64,000 nt of DNA from Paracyclopina nana (taxonomy: Eukaryota > Arthropoda > Copepoda > Cyclopoida > Cyclopettidae), in NCBI GenBank assembly GCA_019096065.1, contig JAGUCH010000002.1, positions 13,590,501-13,654,500 on the forward strand, given 5' to 3'. Within the stretch, counting starts at the first letter, position 1, and every line of letters begins with the position of its first letter. The notes beneath the pieces are model-generated. The model had not been told where the DNA came from and did not search any database. It worked only from the letters and a program-made list of their open reading frames with translations. Both the position numbers and the translations under genes were made by a program. Positions 44,428 to 55,371 of this stretch are shown here, one piece after another.

Positions 44428-46710
44428 TTACAAAAAGGCCTGCAAGTCAAAATCATCCACTGACTCAGTCTTGATGCTAGGATCTTCTTTGGCAGGAGTA
44501 GGCTCAAACAGAATCGACTCAATATTTGGCATGGATTGGGCATGATTGTGGTCAGATAATGATAGGTGCTCCATCTGATTAATTGGGGAGGGCACCAAGC
44601 TACCATGGTGATTGGATCTTTCCTTTGACTTGAGCAAATACCCTTGCAACCTTCCTTGCAGAAATTTTCTTCCCTGAGACTTCCTGAATGTCATGAGGTC
44701 ATCTTTTATTTGCTGAGGCAAGTCCAAGCTGGGCATATTTATGGTAGCATTCTCCTCAGCTAGAGGGTTGGGCAGTGGTTTAAGCAATGGCGAAGTGTCA
44801 CCCGACTTTCCAAGGCATTTGTGGGTCCTCTGGGTGACTTTGTATCTGAAACACTTGCCACAATCATTGCAAACATAAGGCATAACTCCAGTGTGAATTC
44901 GCCTATGTACTAAGTAGGATACTCTTTGCCTGAAACTTTTGCCACAAGTCTCACACTCAAAGGGCCTTTCGCCGCTGTGAATTCTTTCATGATTTTGCAA
45001 TGTAGACAACTCCTTGAAAGCCCTGCCACATTGAGAGCAAGTATAGGGCTTGTCATCTGTGTGGTAAAGCATATGTTTGTGATAAGATTGTTGGAAGGTA
45101 AATGACTTGCCGCAAATGTTGCATGCATAAGGCGTCTCTCCTGCGATGAAATGCAATATTCATGCAATAAGGCATATTTAATGCTACGTTATAATTATTT
45201 CCCATACCTGTGTGTAATCGTTTGTGCTTTTTCAGGAAATACTTAGTGGTGAAGGTCTTTTTGCAAACTTCGCACTCCCACAGCTTGTTGTCGTGCACTT
45301 TCATATGCTGATTGAGGTGAGACTCCCTTTTGAATGACTTTTCGCAAGTCATGCATTTGTAAACGGACAGGTCTGAGCGGTTAGCCTCAAGATTTGCAGG
45401 GGTAACTGTGCATTCAGGCACCCTAAATTGCAGAAAAAAAGGCTAAATTGATTTTTTCCCGTGAAGTGTAGCAACATAATGCATTACTTGTGTTGCAGTT
45501 GTGGGGTTGTCAAGGTTGGATCTGTTTGGTTTTGGTGCCCCATGGAATGAATGAACAAAGCAGCTTGAGTATAAAATGACCTACTGCAGATCCTACAAGT
45601 GTGCTCGGTGTCATGGGTCTCCATGTGAATTTCAAACTCTCCCTTTTCCTCAAAAGTCATGCCACATTTGGAGCACTCAAACTGCTTTGCATCAGTGTGC
45701 TTTTTCTCATGAACATCCCTCCTGTGCATGTTTGTGAACTTCCTGTTGCAGATCTTGCAATGGTGATTGCCTTCCCCAATCGGGTTGTGCACCACTCTAA
45801 GATGAACCAAAAGGCTTCCTCTGAGCTTGAAAACTTTGGCACAAATGTGGCACACAAATCTGTTGTCATTGTGCACTCCCTTGATGTGGTTCAAAAAGTC
45901 CTCATAGACCTTGAAGCTGCTGTCACAATCTCTGCATTTGTATTCATCCACAACTTTTTTTAGCCTTCTGTTTGATCTCTTAGAATGCATGAGAACCATG
46001 TGAAGCTGAAGGAAGCTGTCATTATCAAAATTCCATCCACAAAGGCCACATTGAACTTGTTGGGGAAGTGCGTCACCGTCAGCTGTCGAGGACTGGTTGG
46101 ACTCTTCCTCTTTGTTGAGGTTATGCAGCTGCACTCGCTGTAACGGAGGGTGCTGAGAGTCAGCTGTTGGTTGAATGTTATGTGTTGTCACTGTAGCTGA
46201 GGGGACGTAAACAGGTCTGTCAGGTAGCTGAAATAATAATTGATTCAGTAATAATCATTTTTGTATGAGTATACTTGATTATAGGCATACCTGGATATTT
46301 GTTATTAAAGCCGAGTTTGGGCAAGCTGGCTTGAAATTCCCCAATGGACTCTTAATTTTAGGACTCAGCCTTAAAGGGTTTGGTGCTTTGGTTCTTAACT
46401 TTACTTGGTTGTCGTAATTTAAATCCATATGCTTGTCTTCTTGTCTTACAAACTCGGAGAAGTCTGCCAACAGTTCGTCCAAAGTGTCTAGATTATTGTT
46501 ATTCTCCTTGATCGACAAAATGGGTACTTCTTTGGTCATTTTAGCCTCATGCGAGACAAGGTGTAGCGTGAACTTATCCAGTCCCTCATGGAGGGTAAAG
46601 CAAATTGGGCATGTAAAGGCCCGTGTACAGAGGTTGACAAGGTTGTCCTTCAAGCCAGTCCACGATGGAAAGATTCCCTTGCTAAAACACAGAGGACAAT
46701 CTTGAGCCAT
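44428..46710 (-). CDS. C2H2 zinc-finger protein, about 13 fingers
   Basis: Exons 46710-46291, 46227-45488, 45422-45208 and 45140-44428 join in frame and give 695 residues. The N-terminus has a degenerate Cys cluster (DCPLCFSKG) and one finger-like unit (CPICFTLHEGLDKFTLHLVSH region). Six fingers follow in exon 2, starting CGLCGWNFDN. Exon 3 carries two (CMTCEKSFKRESHLNQH; CEVCKKTF). Exon 4 carries four with TGE-PY-type linkers, the last being C2HC (CNDCGKCF...THKC). The acidic tail contains IKTESVDDFDLQAFL. It is probably a sequence-specific nuclear DNA-binding regulator, but no orthologue is claimed. Confidence 0.88.
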
Positions 46711-47435
46711 GTTGATCCTGATTTAGAGTAGCTTTCTTTAAACTGCATCTTGGCAAGGACTACTTTAGTAGCAAGACTTGGCCACTTTCCAAGGATTTTG
46801 CTCCTGACTTAGATGGGACTGACAAAGCGAACTTTTTTTGAAAATTCGGCATGGCTAACGATGCAACTGTCACGAAGGTCCAGCTTTGACAGTTAGCTTG
46901 ACACTCTCATTCTTCATGGGCCCTTAATTATCGCTTACAAAGAAAAAGGCCGTATCACAAAGATTCATGCTTAAAACGATTGTTTAGTGGTTCAAAAAAT
47001 GAAATGAAATGCGCTTTTTTGATAGAATTCATGGTGCTAGATATTCGGCAATCTCTTCAGGCCATCGCCATTTTGCCAATTTGGAATTAGCGTGCGGTGG
47101 TGCAACATCAATTTTTGAAAGCGGTACTAGCCCCGTTTGAATTTTCCCGCCAGTTGGGTTACCTGCGTTAGTCAGTAAAGTCAGTTTAGAAACCCTTTGT
47201 TTATTTCGTCAACTACCAGTTCTTTTTTAACGAACAATTTCCGCGAATTGACAACAGGTTTGAAAATCTGTGAGCATCATCAGTGAAGCCGTCCAACTTG
47301 ATTTTGGATGCCCAGAATCGATCATTTTCGCCTCTGCTCATCCTCCGAGGCCTATTTTCTGCCCACGTCGGCCCAAATTGTACGCAAAAGTGAAACTTTC
47401 AGCTGATATCAAGATCTTCTCATTCTTCTGCAAAA
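46711..47435. other. Intergenic, divergent upstream region
   Basis: A 725-bp region between divergent zinc-finger and cytohesin genes, likely with both promoters. It includes a possible 5' UTR of cytohesin (about 47200-47435). No other gene. Confidence 0.55.
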
Positions 47436-49126
47436 ATGATGGCGAGCGGGCCTCTGGCACTCATAGCCATGAATTTGACCGTGAGCGACATGTACCCTGA
47501 CCTCACACCAGAAGAGCAAGAAGTTCTGCTCAACATCCGGCGTAGAAAGGAAGAGTTGCTTGCGGAAATTTGCCAGCTCAAAGAAGAACTCTCAGATGTT
47601 AATCATGAGATTGAAGCTATGGATAGCGAGGAAGGGGCTAAGATGAAAAACTTGCAAATGGGCAAGAAAAAGTTCAACATGGATCCCAAAAAGGGCATCG
47701 AGTTTTTGGTTGGCCAGGGGCTCATCAAACAGACTGCAGAGGATGTAGCTGCATTCCTGTACAAAGGTTCGATTACTAACTGTTCGTTTCTTGGGTGAAT
47801 CAAAACTGTTGGGTTTCAGGTGAAGGTCTGAACAAAACGATGATTGGTGACTACCTTGGCGAGCGTTCCAATTTCAATGAAGCAGTTCTGAAAGCATTTG
47901 TGGAACTGCATGACTTCACAGACTTGATTCTGGTGCAGGCTTTACGACAGTTTCTATGGAGTTTTCGCCTTCCTGGCGAGGCTCAAAAGATTGATCGCAT
48001 GATGGAAAGTTTTGCTCAACGCTATTGCCAACTGAACCCTGACATTTTTACTAACGCTGACACTTGCTATGTCCTGTCATTTGCCGTGATCATGCTCAAC
48101 ACTTCTTTGCACAATCCGAGCGTGAAAGATAAGCCTGGAGTCGAGCAGTTCATCTCAATGAACAGAGGGATCAACGACGGTGGCGATCTGCCAAGGGAAT
48201 TGCTCGTTTCGTTATACGACTCGATCAAGACCGAACCATTCAAGATCCCAGAAGATGACGGCAATGACTTGATGCACACTTTTTTTAATCCAGACCGGGA
48301 AGGCTGGCTGTGGAAGCAAGGTGGCAGGTACAAAAGCTGGAAACGTCGCTGGTTCATCCTCAACGACAATTGCCTCTACTATTTTGAATTTACGACTGAC
48401 AAAGAGCCCAGGGGAATCATTCCACTGGAAAACATTCGCGTACGAGAAGTGGCAGATCGATCGAAGCAGCACTGCTTTGAGCTCTTTTCTGCCAACAATG
48501 AGGTTATCAAGGCCTGCAAAACTGACTCGGAGGGAAAAGTAGTTGAAGGTAGGTTCTGCTACTCCTAACAGTTTCGCATAATGTTACAACAATTTTTGCT
48601 TCATTTCATTTTAGGAAAGCATTCAGTGTATCGAATGTCTGCCTCTACCGAAGAAGAAAAGGATGAGTGGATAAAATGTATCCAGTAAGTAGCCCCTCAT
48701 TTGCGTTTACCTTTCTTGTCACCCCACTCTTTTCGAATAAATCCAGAGCCTCAAGGTTACGTGAATTCGAGCTGGAAGAGCTAAATGTCAGTGCTGACGA
48801 TGTGTCGCTTTTGTCGTCTGTGCATTGCGATGGCATGTCTAATTCGAAAAATTGCCTCGTCAACTTGTTCCATTTTTGCGCAAGTCCTCAAAATAAGTTG
48901 GAGCGGTTAGAAACAAAATTAACACTTGTTTGCGCTTCTACTTTTTTTGTTAACAAATTCAAGCATTTTAGGACTGCTTTTTGAAAATACTTTACAAAAT
49001 GCCTGGTGATTGATAAAATTTGTCGTAACGCTGGATTTCTCCAATTTTAGGCAGAGCATCAGCCACAATCCCTTTTATGACATGTTGTCAGCAAGGAAAA
49101 AGAAGGCTCAAAACACAAGACCCTAA
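47436..49126 (+). CDS. CYTH1: Cytohesin, ARF guanine-nucleotide exchange factor
   Basis: Exons 47436-47766, 47820-48548, 48615-48684 and 49051-49126 give 401 residues. Order: short coiled coil ([20 protein letters not shown]), Sec7 domain with the catalytic glutamate-finger region [20 protein letters not shown], and PH domain starting [21 protein letters not shown] polybasic tail follows ([12 protein letters not shown]). The Sec7 domain activates ARF GTPases at the plasma membrane, and the PH domain binds phosphoinositides; the Drosophila counterpart is steppke. Two in-frame ATGs precede the family-like start [13 protein letters not shown] (ATG 47490); I kept the first. AATAAA lies at 49337. 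Confidence 0.95.
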
Positions 49127-49435
49127 TATCACAACGCTACGTAACCCGAGGTGCTCGATCTTTTCACCGACATGATATTCATTCTGATGTTTTGCTGAAA
49201 TTCTACCATCGAGATGGTGTCTTCTGAGAGATATCCTAGTACCAAAGATAGCTCGAGATTCTTCAAGCACCAAGCAACATAACACCACTACTCTATACGT
49301 AACCTGATTTACCTAATAGATTTTAACACAAAAGTAAATAAATTGACTTAAGATTTTTGGCCAATTTTAATGAATGAATTCACATCTAGGCTACTTTCTT
49401 AGCTATCAAAGCGTGCTTCCATTTCCATTTGCTCT
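49127..49435. other. Convergent 3' ends of cytohesin and the SIAH-like gene
   Basis: A gap of 309 bp with AATAAA on the plus strand at 49337-49342. No gene. Confidence 0.6.
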
Positions 49436-50542
49436 TCAGCATGGAGTTTCTTTGACCTCTTCGGTGCTAGGAGTTATGCTTGCTTCTGCTTTTGCTGGTG
49501 CTCCTGAGACGGGTGTTGTCAGTGATTGAGTGGATGCTGATACTGTCAATTTTGGTGCGGTGACCTCAGTCGCTGAAGCAGCCTTCTCCTTTTTAATTTT
49601 GCTTGCATCATTTGTGCTAGATGATTTGGTCAAGTCTTTTTTCTTGACTGCTTTCTTTGAAGCCACAGCCACCGAGTAGTGGATCTTAAGGCTGTGCCAA
49701 AAGTGCCTAGCTGTTGAGTCTGGGAACACCAAGCCTGTCCCAATTGAGGCTAGCTTTTCTTTTGGCGTATCCAGACTCAAGACCTTTCCTCTATAAGCCA
49801 ATTCCTCTTCCTAGCAAAAAAATATTCGTGACTTCAAATAATAAGCACAAAAGCCTGCATACCTTATCTTCACTGGTGATCTTAATGGTGTAGACGTACT
49901 GCTCTGCTTCTTTGTGGCTTCCAAGTAGGTAGACCCAAATGAACCATAGGCCATTGGCATTTCTGCAGCACTCTCTGAAGAAATGGCGCCCATCGAGCAT
50001 TAGGTGGTCTGAGATCCACATAATTTCTCGGGAGAAGTCTTCTTCGTGGACTATGAAATGAGATCTGTAGGAGGATCCATCTGCATTGACGAAATCTTCA
50101 CGCTCGTGATCGTTGGCCATGTGGTCCAAAAGACTGGCGAAAGGAACTCGCTCGTGGCAAGCCAAGTCAACGCAGCGCACAAGTCGATACAAACATTCTT
50201 TTTCATGAACGTCCAAATCACTTTTCATCATCTCCACGGTGCATCCGTGATCACAAAATTTGCACTGGGAAGGTAGCCTAAACTAAAGTAGTGATAAAAT
50301 GCAATAAATAGAACGATATTGAGTTACCTGGACAGAACCTTTTCTGAAATCAGAGACCGGGTTTTCCCTAATGGAAGCCTGCATACAGGACATGTCACAA
50401 GTTTAGGGTGGCACTCATTGCAGACCACGTGGCCTCTCTCACATTGGAAGATGGGTGCACATCTCGGTATTCGAAGGCACACTGGACACTCCAAGACATC
50501 TTTGAGGTCTTCTGCTGATATGATTGGCTGTTTGGCAGCCAT
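49436..50542 (-). CDS. SIAH/Sina-like RING E3 ubiquitin ligase
   Basis: Exons 50542-50328, 50277-49863 and 49810-49436 give 334 residues. An N-terminal C3HC4 RING is at residues 19-54 (CPVCLRIPRCAPIFQCERGH, CNECHPKL, CPVC). The SIAH-type zinc finger follows in exon 2 (CKFCDHGCTVEM...HEKECLYRLVRCVD...DHMANDHE). A substrate-binding beta-sandwich-like region follows (HFIVHEEDF; GLWFIWVYLLGSHKEAEQYVYTI). The C-terminal 90 residues are a Lys/Ser/Thr-rich tail (KKDLTKSSS; KIKKEKAAS) absent from classical SIAH1. This points to a lineage-specific Sina-like ligase and not to the direct SIAH1 orthologue. Confidence 0.85.
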
Positions 50543-50702
50543 GTTCTAGGGAGCATAAAACCACACTGAACCACATAACGTACCAAAGTGAAACAAAGCT
50601 TCTACAAGTTTAGCTACAACAAAAAGAAACAAAGGGAGGAAAGTTGGTGTACGCAAAATTATGCTTTTATTTGTGGTGCATAACATAAGAAAGGTGGGAA
50701 AG
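50543..50702 (-). promoter_or_regulatory. NXT to SIAH-like gap with poly(A) signal and orphan 3' splice site
   Basis: After the NXT stop codon there is AATAAA (reverse, 50671-50666). Then comes a pyrimidine tract TTTCTTTTTGTTGTAG with AG at 50615-50614, 71 nt before the next ATG (50542). This resembles the poly(A)-then-acceptor arrangement between NCOA5 and Fos. Confidence 0.4.
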
Positions 50703-51207
50703 CTATTTAGGCTCTTGGTAACGAAAGACATCCGTGGCCACTTTCCAGTAATCTCCAGAGGCGGTGAGCAAAAAATTTTGTTGGAAAGGTCGAGAACGCG
50801 AGTCTTTGCCAAATTTCACTGAGCCACCCACGTGGACAGCCACTGTTTTTTGTCCCCCCACAAACTCGTCCAGGATTGGCTGGGCGTCATACGAGTATAC
50901 CGTGTGTACCGAGGAGGGCACTTTTTCCAAGTAGAATTTCTGGATCAAATCTGGACCTACAGCAACAAAAAGTGTAATAAAGGAGCCATAAAAAGAGCAA
51001 GGTTCTCAAGGCTGAATCACACCATCATGAAAAATTACCATCGATTCGGTTGCCATTCCATGATAAGGTGGCAGTATCCAAATAGGTCTTGGCCACTGTG
51101 TGCCTCTTGGTGTCCATTTTCTCGTAGTGAATATCAATGAATTCTTTGGCGGTTCGACATGCTTGATCAATGAGCGTCTTCTTGTCCGTGATTACTTCGG
51201 TTGCCAT
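50703..51207 (-). CDS. NXT1: NTF2-related export protein (p15/NXT)
   Basis: Exons 51207-51039 and 50956-50703 join as G|GT and give 140 residues, the usual NXT length. The sequence has the NTF2-like fold pattern: CRTAKEFIDIHYEKMDTKRH near residue 18, a short loop LSWNGNRIDG, then FYLEKVPSS, PILDEF and the closing strand FLLTASGDYWKVATDVFRY. NXT pairs with NXF1 to export mRNA through nuclear pores. It is followed 160 bp downstream by the SIAH-like gene on the same strand. Confidence 0.92.
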
Positions 51208-51315
51208 TTTTCACAAATGCTTCTTGGATGTCCTTCGTTTAACAAGAGAAACAAACAAAAATGCAACGAAGGAGCAACGAAAAGAAGGAGGATGTGGAAA
51301 CATTTATTTGAGGTC

Positions 51316-51531
51316 TTACCAGCAGAAAAGTGTGTCTAATCGATCGAAGATCACCAAGTCCTCCGAGCTTTCCTTGTTGCACCAATATTTGAGCTTTCTC
51401 CTGCGCCAGTCTTTCTTCTTGCGATTTTCACCACTTTTGTTTTGATACGGAAGAACGCAAGTTTGGCGCAAGATACCACGCAACTTTATTGCATGCATTC
51501 TAATAACCAGATGTACACGTCCACATTGCAT
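51316..51531 (-). CDS. Small basic ORF upstream of NXT
   Basis: A frame of about 71 codons (or about 60 from the ATG at 51498) encodes a Lys/Arg-rich peptide (ENRKKKDWRRRKLKYWCNK). Its stop lies within a strong donor-like CTG|GTAAGA at the end, and AATAAA (reverse) follows at 51308-51303. It could be a tiny gene (mitochondrial ribosomal-like in composition), a first exon, or an upstream frame in the NXT leader. No family recognised. Confidence 0.3.
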   Translation of the reverse strand: MQCGRVHLVIRMHAIKLRGILRQTCVLPYQNKSGENRKKKDWRRRKLKYWCNKESSEDLVIFDRLDTLFCW

Positions 51532-52064
51532 TGTGCACTGATTGGGGGCAAACGCACTTAGCAAATAAAAAATTAAATTAAGAAACAATAAGTTGTCATT
51601 GTAAGCATGGACAGTTTTCAAAGGAACTTGAAATCAAGCTTAGTTCTGCGGAAAAGTTAAGTTCGAAGGTGAAAAAAGTGGTCAGAGAGAGTAGTCAGAG
51701 AAAACTGTTAAGGAAAGTGTTCAGAAAAAGTGTGAGAGAAAGTGGTCAGAAAAGTGTCGCAGTAAGTGGTCGAAAAAGTGGTCAGAAAAAGTGGTCAAAA
51801 AAGTGGTCAGAAAATGTGGTCTGAAAAGCTGGTTTGAAAAGTGATCAGAAAAAGGTACTCTGTGTACTGTGGGCTACCCTAACTTCTATGTTCTATGTAC
51901 GCTCTTCTTTTCAAGCGTCCTACTTCCTCTCAACTGCTCTAGCCTTAAAAATTCTATCAGTGGCCATTCGTGGTAGAGATGAGGGGGCGTAATATAAAAT
52001 GTATAATGTAAAATTGACGACAAAACGAAAAACGAGGGCAAGTAACGTGAAATTCTACTTTTAT
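51532..52064. other. Gap with low-complexity AAAGTGGTCAGA repeats
   Basis: From 51661 to 51860 there are about a dozen irregular copies of AAAAGTGGTCAGAAA (12-15 bp each). No gene is supported in this interval. Confidence 0.7.
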
Positions 52065-55000
52065 TCATTTCTTGAACGAAATTCGCTTTTTCTTCTTTTG
52101 AAGCTCTTTCCATTGAATATCTATTGTTTTTTCGTCCCAATATGTATTAAACACTGCCCAAGGCTTCACGCTCTTCTCTGCTAGGAACCTTAAAATGACG
52201 AGGCGAGAAATTAGGCAATCTTAAAATGAAGCAAAAGCCGCACATACCTATCTTTGGAGCCCATTAGACCAGCTTTTTGGGCCATTCCAGTCAGCTTTTG
52301 CATTCTGTAATGCTGCCTTTCGCATAGACCAGTTATTGATTGAGGGATAATTTCTCCCTTGGAATCGACAAACTGCTCCAAAATGAGGACATCTAGATAA
52401 TACAGGAAAAAAGGAAAATATATCTGAGAGCCATAATACTAATATGAAATATGGGCACTTAATTAAAAAGTATCAGGAAAAGTACACACACTCCTCTGAA
52501 TCAGTACATAAAGAAATGCTATAAGCCAAAGGCGTAAAATTGCTAGATTCGCAGCGCCATCTAGCAAGGAAACTTGAGCAAGTACATTTGACATGGCTGC
52601 ACTACATAGGTGATCACAAATGGGCTATTTTTGTGTTTTGGTGCACTAATTCCAAAAACTCTATGAATATGACATAATCTACGGAAAAAATGGCACCCTA
52701 TCAAGCCATACAACCATGTACAACTCACACAAATATCCAAGCTTTTAATTGTTGAAACCAAATTTTTCTAGCCTGGCCCCGCTTATCAGCCAATCAAACT
52801 TCAGTTCGTAATCACGTGACAAGTTTTTTGCATGACAGTTTTTCCAAATATACTTGCCCAAAAAGCGCCATCTAGCAAAAAAGTTTGTCCCTCCAATGGC
52901 TTATTGGCGAGGCTTAAGGGAAGAAATCAGAAAATCATCGATTGTCTAATAGCAACGTAAGCATTCAGAAAAGGTTACGGACCATCTGGAGCAACTACCA
53001 GTAGATGCATTCTAGATCTGAGCCAGAGCAAGAAAAGAAGCAGCAGAAAGTTGTTCCAGGAACCAAATATTTTGTGGAACCAAGACCACTGCGCCCAAGC
53101 AACAAGTTCTGATTCACAAACTAGTATGCTTTTTTTTGGTGCCTTGATTAACGCAAATTGCTGTTAGTCTCAGCTTTTTGCAATTATGATGCTTTATAAG
53201 TATAGATCATCGTGGCTTTATATTGAACTCAAGAAGACCAAAAAAAAGTTTTTTCACAGTAAATGGTGGATGGAAGATATATAAAAATAAAAACTTGCTA
53301 TTTTCTTAAACTTTTGGAGACATGTAAAAATGAAAACCTTAGAGGCTATAAATATCATGACATAATAGTGGCTTCATCTTTTCAATGATTATGCTTAAAC
53401 AAAAAAAGTCTGATGAAGTAATTATTTTTCAATGTAATTCGTCATTTCTATCCATAATTTCAGTAAAATGATAATTAAAAAAACTAAGAGAAAAATTAAG
53501 ATCTAAATAAAGCAACCTCTCAACTGCAGACAATTCCAAATTTTAGAAACTTAGAGTGCCCCTTCCTAGGAGGCTGAGAGAGCACCTAGCGATTACTACT
53601 GAAAATGGTACGTAACATTTTCAAAGAGCTCACAATGATACTAGATTCACTATGAATTATTTTCAAAGTGCTTCGCTCAAGTTATTCACAAAAACGGGAA
53701 ACAATGTTAAGACCTACGTTTCGACACAGCTTGTTTACGGGCTACTGGCTGGCTGCCTTGAAGAATCCATTCAGTAGACCCGAGAGCATTCAGAAAATGT
53801 TATGTGCCATATGGAAGGTATACCCCTAGGTAGAAACTCCACCAAAGGGTTTTTCCATGAGTCCCCTGGGAGGGGAGATATGGGCCCTAAAAGTTGTGCA
53901 AAATTCTTATGTGGTAAAACTTTGGACCCCTGTCACACCCATATGAATCAACTTGTACCCACCCATTTTTTGCACATTGTTAGGCCCTCTCTGGGTGTCT
54001 TAGAGAATGAGATAAAAGTTGTTGTTATGCATGCCCACTGTGCTCCAGGGGCTGAAATGCAGTTTTTAGGGGGTAGCTTTGAAGGAAAATTGAGCAACCT
54101 TCCCCCAGAGAAGTGTATTAAGGGAGCTAGGCAATCAGTCAGCTCCTACAAAAAGGTTCGAAAAATTGCTTGCTTCATTGGAGCAAATTCAAGACGGGTC
54201 AGAAAATTTCAGCCGAATTCTTATGTTTGACAAATTGGGATTTTCGTTTCTTTGGCTTTCTAAAGCGGTTTTGAGCGAATTGCGCCAATGAATGTTGCGA
54301 ACCACAAGCTGACCGTACTTGCCGTTATTTAGTTATTAACGTCTTTGCCTTCCCCTTGCGGAATTTTTTTCTTTTTTGCACAGAGTCAGCCAAAGATTAG
54401 TACTTTAAAATAAAAAATAATAACAAAAAAGAGGGCAGATATTGTTCGTCAAAGTTAGCCAATTTTGGCCCTAATATCTTCATTTTACAGACTTTGAAGT
54501 TTTGCAACATAAGAATTATTTAAACTCATAGGCAGAAACAGAATGCTAAATTGCTGCACTGAAGCTATTTCATTACATAATATTTTAATATAACTTAAAA
54601 GTATGCACTAAAATTTTTTACGAGAAGCGTAGTTCATAAAACCATGATTCGAAGGCGTTCAAATCTAAGTTTGTAGGCCTCAACACACAGGTACAGCATC
54701 TCGTCCAAATGCTAACGGAAGTATTTCAAATTCTTGAAACGATGGTCGTAGGCATTAAAACGCGCGCGGGTTAGCAGGTTAAAAACAAACCCTATTTTAG
54801 GTCTTTACACTGGCATCTAAAAAAACAATGTTTGGGTCACCTGTATGCTTAATTTCGTGCACATGGGCAAATCTGCAAAGAGGATGACACTCTGCACGGG
54901 CTCCACATTCTGGAGAGCGAAGCACGTCGGGATTTATGAGCTTGGATTTGCGATCCGACTCTTTGGGGACACCCTCAATAGTGATGGCTTTTTCTTCTTC

Positions 55001-55105
55001 CTTGATGACAATTTCTCTGATTCTGTTGTGACGAGATACGAATAAATGTCGCGCATTGGACATCAATGGCGCAGAAAGCCTCTTGCAAACGAGAGAAGTG
55101 GCCAT
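52065..55105 (-). CDS. MRPS18A: Mitochondrial ribosomal protein S18A (mL66)
   Basis: Three exons: 55105-54841, 52392-52248 and 52188-52065. They join in frame (G|AT and AG|G) and encode 177 residues. The N-terminus is basic and amphipathic, as for a mitochondrial presequence (MATSLVCKRLSAPLMSNARH). Family landmarks: IREIVIKEEEKAITIEG, then a Cys-containing segment (PECGARAECHPLCRFAH), then DVLILEQFVDSKGEIIPQS and ITGLCERQH. The TGA stop overlaps an AATAAA poly(A) signal. Odd: intron 1 is about 2.45 kb, 30-40 times the usual intron here, because it carries mobile elements; a search within small distances would miss the first exon. Confidence 0.88.
53739..54505. mobile_element. Diverged one-armed copy of the foldback family
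   Basis: GGGCTACTGGCTGGCTGCC... matches the left arm of the element at 34978 over about 500 bp at roughly 85-90% by eye, but there is no flanking TTAA and no opposite arm. It is interrupted at 54106-54347 by another insertion. Confidence 0.8.
54106..54347. mobile_element. hAT-like MITE with 8-bp target duplication
   Basis: A 242-bp insertion within the foldback arm, flanked by CCTTCCCC at 54098-54105 and 54348-54355. The terminal inverted repeats are imperfect (CAGAGAAGTGTATTAA and, from the other end, CAAAGACGTTAATAA). An 8-bp duplication and CA-G ends are typical of hAT elements. Confidence 0.7.
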
Positions 55106-55371
55106 AATTTCCGTATGAGAAGTCAGTAATGTTCGTGTTTGTTTACATTTCTCACTCAACGGAAAAAATTGCACACACGCAACCTCGCGCCTTTTTTTTC
55201 ACAACTGAATTAAGCGTTGCTTATTTAAGGCAAATTGATTTATTATGTACATAGTGGATAAATGCTGTAATTGCAAACTAGAAGATTGTAAAGAGCGGAA
55301 TGTGAAATTTCAGCTGAAAATACATGGTAAAGTTTCACTTAAAATTGTACGAAAATGCATGGATCGCCAAG

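Larger units (their letters stand above)
52393..54840 (-). other. Intron 1 of MRPS18A, transposon-bearing
   Basis: Donor G|GTGACC at 54840 and acceptor TATCTAG at 52394-52393. The right part holds a single arm of the foldback family with a nested MITE. The left and central parts (52440-53730) are AT-rich without recognised genes. Confidence 0.85.

Noticed and set aside
55105-55174. Extended N-terminus of MRPS18A from 55174
   Set aside because: The frame's first codon is GTG; the first ATG (55105) gives a proper mitochondrial presequence.
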